61,052 nucleotides of DNA. It comes from an uncultured Oscillibacter sp. (GTDB lineage Bacteria; Bacillota; Clostridia; Oscillospirales; Oscillospiraceae). How positions within the stretch are numbered: the stretch's first letter is position 1; every line of letters starts with the position of its first letter. Below, in pieces: positions 49,591-57,372 of the stretch. The notes below the pieces were generated by a model. That model ran no database searches. It had not been told where the DNA came from and saw only the letters and a program-made list of their open reading frames with translations. The position numbers and the translations under genes were made by a program. The stretch lies in assembly GCA_910585245.1 (NCBI GenBank), contig CAJUCO010000011.1, positions 1 through 61,052 on the forward strand, read 5' to 3'.

Positions 49591-50616
49591 ATGGAGTCTG
49601 TCACGATCAAAGATATTGCCAAAATGGCCGGCGTTTCCTGCGCCACGGTTTCCCGCGCGTTAAACGGCACGCCCACCGTTACGCCGGAGCTCCGGGAGAG
49701 AATCCTGGCCCTCTGCCGCCAGCATGGATACCGCAGAAATCTGCTGGCCCGGGGACTCAGCTCCGGAAGGAGCAATCTGGTGGGCTGCATACTCTCTGAT
49801 CTGGACAACCCCCTTTTTGCCGACATGGCGCTGGCCTTGGAGCGGTTTCTCCGCCTGCGGGGCTATCACCTCTTTCTCTGCCGCGGGCGGGTGGAGGATG
49901 GGGGCATAGACCAGCTCTTTGAATTTCTCATTGGACACCGGGCGGACGGCATCATTTTGGCCAGCTCCTCCAAGCAGGCTCCGGAGTTGATCCGCCGGTA
50001 CATCCGGTATGTTCCCATAGTTTTGCAGGGGGGGCTGGATGACTCCCAGCCGGACTTGGACATCCCCTCCGTCTATGTGGACAGCGAGGCGGGGGGAAGA
50101 ATTGCCGCCGAGTACCTGTTCCGCCTGGGGCATACGAAGGTGGCCTATATGGGAGCGCGGGAGAACAACTACTCCCACATCTCCCGGCACCGGGGATTTA
50201 CCGGCGCGGCGGAACGGCTGGGGATGTCCGTCAGAACCTTTACCAACGACGCGTATTGCTCCACTGCCGACACGGGTTACCAGTTGGCCCGCCGCTTTTT
50301 CCTGGACCCTTTTCAGGAGACGGCGGTGTTTGCCTCATGCGACACCATCGCGCTGGGATTTCTCTCCGCGGCCAAGGAGTTTCATGTCTCCATTCCCGGT
50401 GATATCTCCCTGCTTGGCTTTGACAACATCACCTATTCCGGCTTTCCGGGTATCCGCCTGAGCACCCTGGATCACCGGGCAAGGCAGGTGGTGGAAACCG
50501 CCGCAGAGCTTCTTTTGGCCCAGATCGCACATCCGGGGACCGTATGTAAGGAGCCGGTGATGATGCAGCCGGAACTGGTGGAGAGGTCCACCTGTAGGCC
50601 GGTGAGGGACGGTTGA
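49591..50616 (+). CDS. LacI family transcriptional regulator (second)
   Basis: The 341-residue protein has the LacI HTH (VTIKDIAKMAGVSCATVSRALNG) with hinge LLARGLSSG, then the ligand-binding core (NLVGCILSDLDNPLFADMALALERFL onward), ending in the QPELVERSTCRPV segment usual in the family. AAAGGAGG precedes ATG 49591; the longer upstream frame is not supported. No sugar genes lie downstream on this strand, as the following MFS gene converges, so it probably works on the divergent EEP/ABC/PfkB operon or on a distant target. Confidence 0.92.
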   Translation: MESVTIKDIAKMAGVSCATVSRALNGTPTVTPELRERILALCRQHGYRRNLLARGLSSGRSNLVGCILSDLDNPLFADMALALERFLRLRGYHLFLCRGRVEDGGIDQLFEFLIGHRADGIILASSSKQAPELIRRYIRYVPIVLQGGLDDSQPDLDIPSVYVDSEAGGRIAAEYLFRLGHTKVAYMGARENNYSHISRHRGFTGAAERLGMSVRTFTNDAYCSTADTGYQLARRFFLDPFQETAVFASCDTIALGFLSAAKEFHVSIPGDISLLGFDNITYSGFPGIRLSTLDHRARQVVETAAELLLAQIAHPGTVCKEPVMMQPELVERSTCRPVRDG

Positions 50617-50629
50617 GGCGGGGGGCGTA

Positions 50630-50655
50630 AAAAAAGCGGCGTCAGCCGCTTTTTT
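50630..50655. terminator. Bidirectional terminator between LacI and MFS genes
   Basis: AAAAAAGCGGC (50630-50640) pairs with GCCGCTTTTTT (50645-50655), loop GTCA. Its last bases overlap the MFS stop codon. Confidence 0.88.
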
Positions 50656-51892
50656 ATATTCGGTCCAGTTCGTGGAAAACGCGCCGGGAGTAGAAGGCGA
50701 TGGCCACGGCGGCCAGGGACGCCCCCAGCAAAACAGCCCAGGCGGAACAGCTCTGGAACAGTGTCCCATAGACCGCCTGCCCCAGAGGCGAGGCGCAGTT
50801 GGACACCGCCATGATGAAGGCCATCACCTTGCCCAGCAACTCCGGCGGCGTTTGTCCCTGAGCTGCCGCGCTGAGCACCACCACCAGCAGGGTGGAAAGG
50901 GCCACAACGGCAAAGCTCATAGCCGTCAAAACCCACCAGCTCAAGGCGGGAGGGGTCCCCGGCAGCAGGGCCAGTCCCATAATGGCTACAGTCAAACTGA
51001 CCGACAGTAAAATGACGCTTCCCCGCCGGAGTTGCAGCCGTCTCCCCAGGGCCGCCGCCAGCAAACCTCCAAACAGGCCGCCCAACCCCATGGCCCCCTG
51101 GGTGAGACCCAGGCGGCGGTCGCTCATGCCCAGCGTCTGGACCACCGCCACAGGGATGCCCACGATCAAGGCGGCGGACAGCGCCAGATTAAAAAGGGCC
51201 AGCACCATCATAACCGAGAGAAACACCGGCCGCTCCCGGCGAATGAACCGCCAGCTCTCCCCCAGATCCTGTCTTACCGTGGACAGCACGCCGCCTGCCG
51301 CCGCCTGGGGACGGTGAGGGATGCGGATGAACAGCTCCATGACGGCGGAGAGGAAAAAGCAGCCCACGCTGACCCATAAAATGGGCCGGATACCGAAAAC
51401 CCCAAACAGCACGCCGCCCACCACCGGCCCCAAAAGGCTGGACAGGGTGTTTACCATGTTGATGACGGCGTTTGCCCCAGTCAGTTGCTCCGGAGCCGTC
51501 AGAAGGGGGATGCTGGCCTGTACCGCCGGCTGATAGGCCCCGGCGATGCCGTAGAGCAACATGAGGCAGGCGATCATCAGGGGAACCAGCGGCGCCCTTC
51601 CCAACAAAAGGCCAAAGACCAGAATCAGGCCCGCCGTGGACGCATCCAGCGCCACCATGACGTTTCGTTTGTTCACCCGGTCCGCCACCACGCCGCCGAT
51701 GGGAGAGCACAGCACCGCAGGAATGAAGGCCGCCGCCCCCACCAGACCGAATAACTGGGCGGAACCGGTTTGACGCAAAAGGTACAAGGGCAGGGCAAAG
51801 CGCAAAATGGCGTTTCCGAACAGGGAGATAATTTGTCCGATGACCACCAGGGTGAAGTCCCGGCGGAAGAGAGGGGGGATGGCTGGTTTCAT
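50654..51892 (-). CDS. MFS efflux transporter (multidrug/macrolide-efflux-like)
   Basis: The 412-residue protein has 12 predicted helices and the MFS loop GGVVADRVNKRNVMVALD near residue 65. FTLVVIGQIISLFGNAILRFALPLYLLRQTGS at the N-terminus resembles MefA-like and multidrug exporters. The start at 51892 gives AAGGAG a 7-base spacing; the ATG six bases upstream is too close. The TetR gene lies immediately upstream on the same strand, and a copy of its palindromic operator sits in the gap, so expression is probably induced by the TetR ligand. Substrate unknown; bile compounds, macrolides or fluoroquinolones are all possible. Confidence 0.9.
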   Translation of the reverse strand: MKPAIPPLFRRDFTLVVIGQIISLFGNAILRFALPLYLLRQTGSAQLFGLVGAAAFIPAVLCSPIGGVVADRVNKRNVMVALDASTAGLILVFGLLLGRAPLVPLMIACLMLLYGIAGAYQPAVQASIPLLTAPEQLTGANAVINMVNTLSSLLGPVVGGVLFGVFGIRPILWVSVGCFFLSAVMELFIRIPHRPQAAAGGVLSTVRQDLGESWRFIRRERPVFLSVMMVLALFNLALSAALIVGIPVAVVQTLGMSDRRLGLTQGAMGLGGLFGGLLAAALGRRLQLRRGSVILLSVSLTVAIMGLALLPGTPPALSWWVLTAMSFAVVALSTLLVVVLSAAAQGQTPPELLGKVMAFIMAVSNCASPLGQAVYGTLFQSCSAWAVLLGASLAAVAIAFYSRRVFHELDRI

Positions 51893-51910
51893 GGTCATTC
51901 TCCTTTTATA

Positions 51911-51925
51911 AACCGACCGTCGGTT
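51911..51925. promoter_or_regulatory. TetR operator upstream of the MFS gene
   Basis: AACCGAC-C-GTCGGTT is a perfect palindrome 19 bp before the MFS start. The same core is found before the TetR gene. Confidence 0.8.
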
Positions 51926-51968
51926 TTTATATTGCCAAAAAGAAACCGCCGTTTGGGGCAGCTTCCTT

Positions 51969-52643
51969 TCAGTCACACGTTTTTCCGCTTGAGGAGGGGT
52001 GGTGGGCCAATTCCGTATAGCCTATCAGCGTTTTTAGAATCTCCCCGTCTATCAATTCCTCAATGCCGAAGGGGGACAGCAGCTGGTTGAACATGGCGCA
52101 GCGGGCTTTGATTTCCTCCGGCGTGGTGGGCCGGACAATGGGGTTGATCCACACGTCTGAAAGCAAGATTATCGCCTCTCCCAGCTCCCGGGGGTGATCC
52201 GTATGGATGGAGCCGTCCGCGACACCCTCCCGGATAATGGGTTCCATAAAGTCCGGCACGACCTCCGAAAAAATGCTTCGCATCTCGGAAGCCAGGAATT
52301 TGGCGTTATCCAACAGATAGGGCATCATGCAAAACATTTTCGCCTGCCGCTCCGGATGGAGAGAGACCTTGAAAATGGTACGCAGTTTCTCCATGCCGTT
52401 TAAATTGGGGTTGTCCCGAACCTCGGACAGGATCTCGCCGTTTCGCTGGCCGATGCGATCGCAGACAAAGTAGAAAATCTCCTCTTTTGAGAGGAAGTGG
52501 TGATAAATCGCCCCCTTGGAGAGGCCGGTCGCTGTGAGGATGTCCTGGAGCGAGGTCTGGTCGTAGCCCTTTTCTATAAACAGCCGTTCCGCTGTGTCCA
52601 GAATTTTGCGCACCGTTTCTTCCGGATATTTGTTCCGCGCCAC
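51969..52643 (-). CDS. TetR family transcriptional regulator
   Basis: The 224-residue protein has a TetR HTH (ETVRKILDTAERLFIEKGYDQTSLQDILTATGLSKGAIYHHFLSKEEIF, residues 9-58) and a helical ligand-binding domain. Its start is GTG 52643 with GGGAGG upstream. The two copies of the ACCGAC-C-GTCGGT palindrome, one over its own promoter and one before the MFS gene, identify its likely operators, so it represses itself and the pump. The overall arrangement is a standard drug-sensing efflux unit. Confidence 0.93.
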   Translation of the reverse strand: MARNKYPEETVRKILDTAERLFIEKGYDQTSLQDILTATGLSKGAIYHHFLSKEEIFYFVCDRIGQRNGEILSEVRDNPNLNGMEKLRTIFKVSLHPERQAKMFCMMPYLLDNAKFLASEMRSIFSEVVPDFMEPIIREGVADGSIHTDHPRELGEAIILLSDVWINPIVRPTTPEEIKARCAMFNQLLSPFGIEELIDGEILKTLIGYTELAHHPSSSGKTCD

Positions 52644-52663
52644 GAACTCGCCTCCCTTTTAAA

Positions 52664-52676
52664 ACCGACCGTCGGT
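52664..52676. promoter_or_regulatory. TetR operator at its own promoter
   Basis: ACCGAC-C-GTCGGT lies just downstream of the -10, between transcription start and ribosome binding site. Confidence 0.8.
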
Positions 52677-52684
52677 CTGTTTTG

Positions 52685-52713
52685 AGAATATCACAACATC
52701 TCCCCGGTGTCAA
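52685..52713 (-). promoter_or_regulatory. Promoter of the TetR gene
   Basis: On the minus strand a consensus TTGACA (52708-52713) and TATTCT (52685-52690) are 17 bases apart. Confidence 0.8.
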
Positions 52714-52765
52714 GGGGAATTTATGGGGCTGAAGGTGTTTTTCCAGAGAAGCGGTAAAAACGGGG

Positions 52766-52787
52766 CCGCGGAGGTTTCCCTCCGCGG
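52766..52787 (-). terminator. Terminator of the SWIM-MoxR-VWA operon
   Basis: On the minus strand CCGCGGAGG-GAAA-CCTCCGCGG is followed by CCCCGTTTTTACC, about 70 bases after the VWA stop codon. Confidence 0.78.
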
Positions 52788-52855
52788 TTCTTCTCGGGAT
52801 GCCGGTACAAACAGGGGGCAAAAACTCCGGCGTCGTGGGGAATCCACCGTCTTCT

Positions 52856-54001
52856 CTAGGGCTGTAGCGGACGTCCGGTCAGGGCCTGCTCCAGCAGCGC
52901 GGGCAGTTTTTCCGGGGCGCAGGCGAAACAGGGAATGTCCATGGCGGCGATGCGCTGGGCGGTCTGGGCGTCGTAGTAGGGTTTGCCCCCGTCTGCAATG
53001 GCGAGCAGAACCACCACCGTCACACCGGAGGCCTTCAACTCCTCCACCCGCCGCAAAAGGGCCGCCCGGTTGCCGCCCTCCTCCAGATCGGAGATGAGGA
53101 AAAAGAGCGTTTTGGCAGGGGACTCCACCAGCCCCTGGCAATAGGCGATGGACTTGGCGATGTCTGTTCCGCCCCCCATTTGAAAGCCAAAAAGCAAATC
53201 CACCGGATCTTGACACAGGGGAGTGAGGTCCATAATCTGGGTGTCAAAGGCCACCACGCTGGTTTTGACGGCGGACATGGAGGCCAGCACGCAGGCCATC
53301 ACGGAGGAGTAGAGAATGGACTGGCCCATGGACCCGCTCTGGTCGATGTCCAAAATGACGTGCCAACGGTTGACCCGGCTGGAGCGGTCGAAGAACCACA
53401 CCCGTTCCGGAACGATTACACCCAACTCCGGGTTATAGTTTTTCAAATTTCTCCGAATTGTATAGGGAAAGTCCATAGCCGCAGCGGAGGGCAGGGGGGA
53501 GTGGGCTTTGCGGTTCAGCGCCGCCGTCACCGCGCGGCGCACGTCGCTTTCCAACATCCGGTTGATTTCCTCCACAATTTTGCGGATGAAATTCCGGGCG
53601 GATTCCTTGGACTTTTTGGGAATCTGATCTTTTAGCATCAGCAGCGTGGAGGCTAGATTCAGATCCGGCTCCAGGGTGTCCAGCAGCTCGGGCTCCAGCA
53701 GCAACTGCTTGAGGCCCTTGCGCTCAATGGCGTCGTTTTGGACCACCGCCACCGTCTCCGGATCGAAGAGGGACCGCAGGTCCCCCAACCACTTGGAGAG
53801 GACCGGAGAGGGGGGATTCTTCCCGCCGCCGCTTCCGGAGGCGCCAAATCCCTCCCCCGGGCCGCCGTAAATGGCTCCCAGGGCGGAGTCCATGAGAGCT
53901 TCCTCCTGAGGCAGGACCCCGCCGCCCATGCCGGAAAAGGAGTCCTGGGTCTCGGAGCCCAGGATCAGCCGCCAGCGGGAGAGCGGTTGTTGTTGTGTCA
54001 T
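52856..54001 (-). CDS. VWA domain protein (CoxE-like)
   Basis: The 381-residue protein has an N-terminal helical region and a C-terminal von Willebrand A domain. Its intact MIDAS motif is DQSGS (Asp 220, Ser 222, Ser 224), with the Thr in GGGTDIAKSI and the Asp in FFLISDLEEGG. VWA proteins encoded beside MoxR ATPases act as adaptors that recruit metal or client proteins for remodelling. It is the last gene of a five-gene operon. The start at 54001 has the GGGGG site at a better distance than ATG 54007. No signal peptide is seen, so the protein is cytosolic. Confidence 0.9.
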   Translation of the reverse strand: MTQQQPLSRWRLILGSETQDSFSGMGGGVLPQEEALMDSALGAIYGGPGEGFGASGSGGGKNPPSPVLSKWLGDLRSLFDPETVAVVQNDAIERKGLKQLLLEPELLDTLEPDLNLASTLLMLKDQIPKKSKESARNFIRKIVEEINRMLESDVRRAVTAALNRKAHSPLPSAAAMDFPYTIRRNLKNYNPELGVIVPERVWFFDRSSRVNRWHVILDIDQSGSMGQSILYSSVMACVLASMSAVKTSVVAFDTQIMDLTPLCQDPVDLLFGFQMGGGTDIAKSIAYCQGLVESPAKTLFFLISDLEEGGNRAALLRRVEELKASGVTVVVLLAIADGGKPYYDAQTAQRIAAMDIPCFACAPEKLPALLEQALTGRPLQP

Positions 54002-54013
54002 GGCCATCCCCCC

Positions 54014-56269
54014 TTAAATGTCGTCAAAGTCGAAATCCTCCAGGCTGCTGAGAAGCTCCTGCTCAGCCTGGGTGGCGTCGTTCATCAAAGCCTCCGCCGC
54101 CTGCCGGGGGTTGACGCCCCAGAGTTCCCCCAGATTTTCGGCGATGTCGTTCTTTTCGCCTGGGGAAAAGTCCGCGAAGGCCCGCCGGAGGAAGACCAGC
54201 GCCCGGCGGAAGGCCTCCTCGTCCAGCCCGGAGAGATAGTTGTCCAAGTGCCGCCACAGCGACAGCCGCGCGATGAGAGCCCGGCGGTTTTTGGCGGCCA
54301 ACCCCTCGAACCACCCTGCTCCCAGGTCGGCGGGAACGCCGGGAGACAAGCGCCGGGACACTTCCCGGGACAAGAGCTCCTCGTCCGCCTTGCCCCGCTC
54401 CAGCAAAATGGCCATGGCGAAGCCGGAACACCGGGTGTTCAGATCGTCCCGGTCGGAGATATCCTCCAGCAGGCGGAGCCAGCGGTCCCCGTCCAAAAAA
54501 TCGTGATGGAGCTGAAGGGCGTTGAGCTGGTCCATGGCCCTGGTCACCGCCGGGGCGGCCTGGGCGTCGCAGACACAGCCCTCCGCCAGAGTCAGGCAGG
54601 AGCGCAGGTACAGCTGCTTAATCAGGGGAATCACCGGCGCGGGGTCAAACCGGCGCAGATCGCCATAGCGCACCACCAGGGACAGCCGGGAGGCCGTCTC
54701 CGCCACGTCGGCAATGGCGGCGGAATCCACACTCAGCCCCTGTAGTACAGTGAGGGCGTGTCCGGCCGCGGCGGGCATCCCGCAGAGGAAGGCGTCTTCA
54801 AATATGGCGGCGGCCTGGGCGATGGAAGCGCTTTGAGCCCCCCGCTCCTTCAGCGCGTAGGCCGCAGCTCCCTCCACGGTGTCCCCCAGGAGGGAGGACT
54901 CCACAACTTCGATCTCCGCCTCCGGCGTCCAGCGCAAGTCCCAATACTCTCCCCAGTTGGCCCCTTCTTGCCGGGAGGGGAGAAGGCTTGCGAAGGAAAT
55001 CCCCAATATCCGCAAACGGTGGAGAAAGAAGGAACGGCGAAGGTCCGCCAAGGCGGCCGCCTCTGATTTCACGTTCAACTTTTCCCGCAGGTCCAGGTCC
55101 AGCCGCTGGACCTGGGCGGTGCGGTATTTCTCCAGACGCAGCTCCTTGAGCTGGCGGTAAAAGTCCTCCTGTACGCTGGTGCGGCTGACTCCCTCCGGAA
55201 GAAAGCCGATGGTCCTGCCAATCTCCGTGTCCGCCGCCGCCAGCGCCAGCTGGGAAAATTGCCCGTGGCCCATGGTGGCGACAGAGGCGTCCCGCAGGTC
55301 CGGCAAGGTGGGATACCGGCTTCCCCGCATCCCCGCCAGGGCGTTTGCCAGCCGCGCCGCCTCGATGACCTCCGCGGAGGACACCAGATTTCCCGCCTTG
55401 CGGTGGGCGGCGGCCAGACGGGTGAGATAACGGTAGGGAAGTTCCCTCAGCCCGCCGCCGCCAAGAGCCTCCCACAGCATTTCAAAATAGGCCGGGGCCC
55501 GGTTTCCCGCGCCATAGCCGGAGCGGGAAGACAGCCGGTAATAGGAGTAGGGCATCAAAGTGGACAGGGCCTCCTCCTGTGGCAGTGCCTCCGCCTCCCC
55601 GTCGCTGAGCGGTTCGTTTCCCTCCAGCCCCGCCACATGGAAGGCTCCGCAGACGCAGAAAATGTCCTCCTCCGGGATGCCGGAGTCCACCGCCTGCCGG
55701 ATGACCCGCTTCATGTACGCCTCCCGCACCAAGGTTTCCGCGGTTTGGAAAGGGGCCTCCGCCGAGGCCGCTCTCAGCTCCCGGCCAAAGGCGTTGGCGG
55801 CGGAGAGGTAGCGGCCCTCCTCCAACTGCTCGAAGTTCCGCTCCCAGAAGGCGTCGTGATCTTCGCCGGTGAGGGTTTCCAACCGCTGATAGATGTTCTC
55901 GGTGGAGGCCGCCTCCTCCGCTTCCCCGGACTCCTCCCTGGCGGCCAGGGCCAAAAACACGGAAGAGGGCAGGTCCATGAAGCGGCATTCCACCCCGTGC
56001 TCATGGGCCCACAAGATGGCCTGAGTCTCCGGAGAGTAGACGGCGAAGGGCCATAAAACGGTGCGCACCGGGGGCCGGCGGGTATAGGCCATGATGGCGG
56101 TGGGAAACCGGGTCTCAGGGTGGCACAGCCATTGCATCTGCCCGTTCAGGTCGCTGGGGCCCTCCACCAGCACCAGACGGGGCCGGACCTGGTCCAGAGT
56201 CCGGCGCAGCTGAAAGGCCGCCGCCGGAGAAAGATGGCGCACGCCGAAAAAGATCGGCCCCGTCCTCAT
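54014..56269 (-). CDS. DUF5682-like protein
   Basis: The 751-residue protein begins IFFGVRHLSPAAAFQLRRTLDQVRPRLVLVEGPSDLN. This resembles the start of TraB/ChaN/EreA-like folds (HxxP and an ExP motif). It contains CVCGAFHVAGLEGNEPL near residue 210 with a His like the HxxH of that superfamily, and then a long helical second half. I recognise it as DUF5682, a family usually found next to MoxR and VWA genes. A hydrolase or heme/metal-binding role has been suggested for the fold, but nothing is established. The ATG overlaps the MoxR stop (ATGA), and it lies 12 bp upstream of the VWA gene. Confidence 0.82.
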   Translation of the reverse strand: MRTGPIFFGVRHLSPAAAFQLRRTLDQVRPRLVLVEGPSDLNGQMQWLCHPETRFPTAIMAYTRRPPVRTVLWPFAVYSPETQAILWAHEHGVECRFMDLPSSVFLALAAREESGEAEEAASTENIYQRLETLTGEDHDAFWERNFEQLEEGRYLSAANAFGRELRAASAEAPFQTAETLVREAYMKRVIRQAVDSGIPEEDIFCVCGAFHVAGLEGNEPLSDGEAEALPQEEALSTLMPYSYYRLSSRSGYGAGNRAPAYFEMLWEALGGGGLRELPYRYLTRLAAAHRKAGNLVSSAEVIEAARLANALAGMRGSRYPTLPDLRDASVATMGHGQFSQLALAAADTEIGRTIGFLPEGVSRTSVQEDFYRQLKELRLEKYRTAQVQRLDLDLREKLNVKSEAAALADLRRSFFLHRLRILGISFASLLPSRQEGANWGEYWDLRWTPEAEIEVVESSLLGDTVEGAAAYALKERGAQSASIAQAAAIFEDAFLCGMPAAAGHALTVLQGLSVDSAAIADVAETASRLSLVVRYGDLRRFDPAPVIPLIKQLYLRSCLTLAEGCVCDAQAAPAVTRAMDQLNALQLHHDFLDGDRWLRLLEDISDRDDLNTRCSGFAMAILLERGKADEELLSREVSRRLSPGVPADLGAGWFEGLAAKNRRALIARLSLWRHLDNYLSGLDEEAFRRALVFLRRAFADFSPGEKNDIAENLGELWGVNPRQAAEALMNDATQAEQELLSSLEDFDFDDI

Positions 56270-57357
56270 GTGTTCAGCTCCCGGCAGGCCCGGTAAAGGG
56301 GCAGCCAGCTGGAGCCCCGCTTTTTCATCACGTTTTCCAGGTACTCTTTCCAGGAGACTTTGTCCTTGTCCTCGTCCTTGACCACCGCCCCCTGGAGAGC
56401 GGCGGCCAGGTCCGCCGCCGCGATGGAGCCGTCTCCAAAGCTCCCCGCCAGGGCCATGGAGTTGGCCAGGAGGGAGATGGCCTCCGCAGTGGAGAGAACG
56501 CCGGAGGTGGGTTTTAGCTTCTGCTTGCCGTCCAGGGTGGCTCCGGCCCGGAGCTCCCGGAAGATGGTGACCACCTTTTCCACCGTGTCTCCCTCCGGCT
56601 GGCAGGCGTTCAAATCCAGACCGGCGGAAAGCTGGGCCACCCGGGTGCGCACGATGTCCATCTCCGTCTCCATGTCGGAGGGAGTGGGCAGAACCACAAT
56701 GTTGAAGCGCCGCTTTAGCGCGGCGGACATATCGTTGACGCCTTTGTCCCGGGTGTTGGCGGTGGCGATGACGGAAAAGCCCTTGGCCGCTGGAATTTCC
56801 GCTCCCAGCTCCGGGACGCTGAGGCGCTTTTCCGAGAGAATGGAGATCAAAGCGTCCTGGACTTCGCTGGCGCAGCGGGAGATCTCCTCAATCCGGGCAA
56901 CGGACCCTGTCTCCATGGCGCGGTACACCGGGCTTTTCACCATGGCCTCCGGGCAGGGACCCTTGGCGATGAGCATGGCGTAGTTCCAGGAGTAGCGGAT
57001 CTGTTCCTCTGTGGTGCCCGCCGTGCCCTGGACCACCTTGGTGGAGTCGCCGTTGACGGCGGCGGCCAGGTGCTCGCTGAGCCAAGACTTGGCGGTTCCC
57101 GGTTCGCCGATGAGGAGGAGAGCCCGGTCCGTCACCAGGGTGGCGACGGCGATTTCCACCAGCCGCCGGTTTCCCATGTACTTGGGGGTGATGTCCACCC
57201 CTTTGACCGTCGTTCCGCCGGTGATGTAGGTGAGGACGGACTTGGGGGACATCCGCCACCCGGTGGGGACAGCGCCGGTCTCCGCGGAGATGAGAGCGTC
57301 CAGCTCCCGTTGAAACAGCTCCTCCGCCGGGAGGCGCTGCACGTTTTTCTCAGACAT
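56266..57357 (-). CDS. MoxR-family AAA+ ATPase
   Basis: The 363-residue ATPase has Walker A GEPGTAKS near residue 83 and Walker B ARIEEISR near 155 with the ALISILSEKRLSVPELG segment following. Sensor-1 is in VIATANTRDKGVNDMSAALKRRF, which also holds the arginine finger. MoxR proteins remodel or activate client proteins together with VWA partners. Here it is the third gene of the SWIM-DUF5691-MoxR-DUF5682-VWA operon and should be its motor. AGGAGG precedes the ATG. The residues for ATP hydrolysis look intact. Confidence 0.92.
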   Translation of the reverse strand: MSEKNVQRLPAEELFQRELDALISAETGAVPTGWRMSPKSVLTYITGGTTVKGVDITPKYMGNRRLVEIAVATLVTDRALLLIGEPGTAKSWLSEHLAAAVNGDSTKVVQGTAGTTEEQIRYSWNYAMLIAKGPCPEAMVKSPVYRAMETGSVARIEEISRCASEVQDALISILSEKRLSVPELGAEIPAAKGFSVIATANTRDKGVNDMSAALKRRFNIVVLPTPSDMETEMDIVRTRVAQLSAGLDLNACQPEGDTVEKVVTIFRELRAGATLDGKQKLKPTSGVLSTAEAISLLANSMALAGSFGDGSIAAADLAAALQGAVVKDEDKDKVSWKEYLENVMKKRGSSWLPLYRACRELNT

Positions 57358-57372
57358 ACTTCCTTCCTCCTG

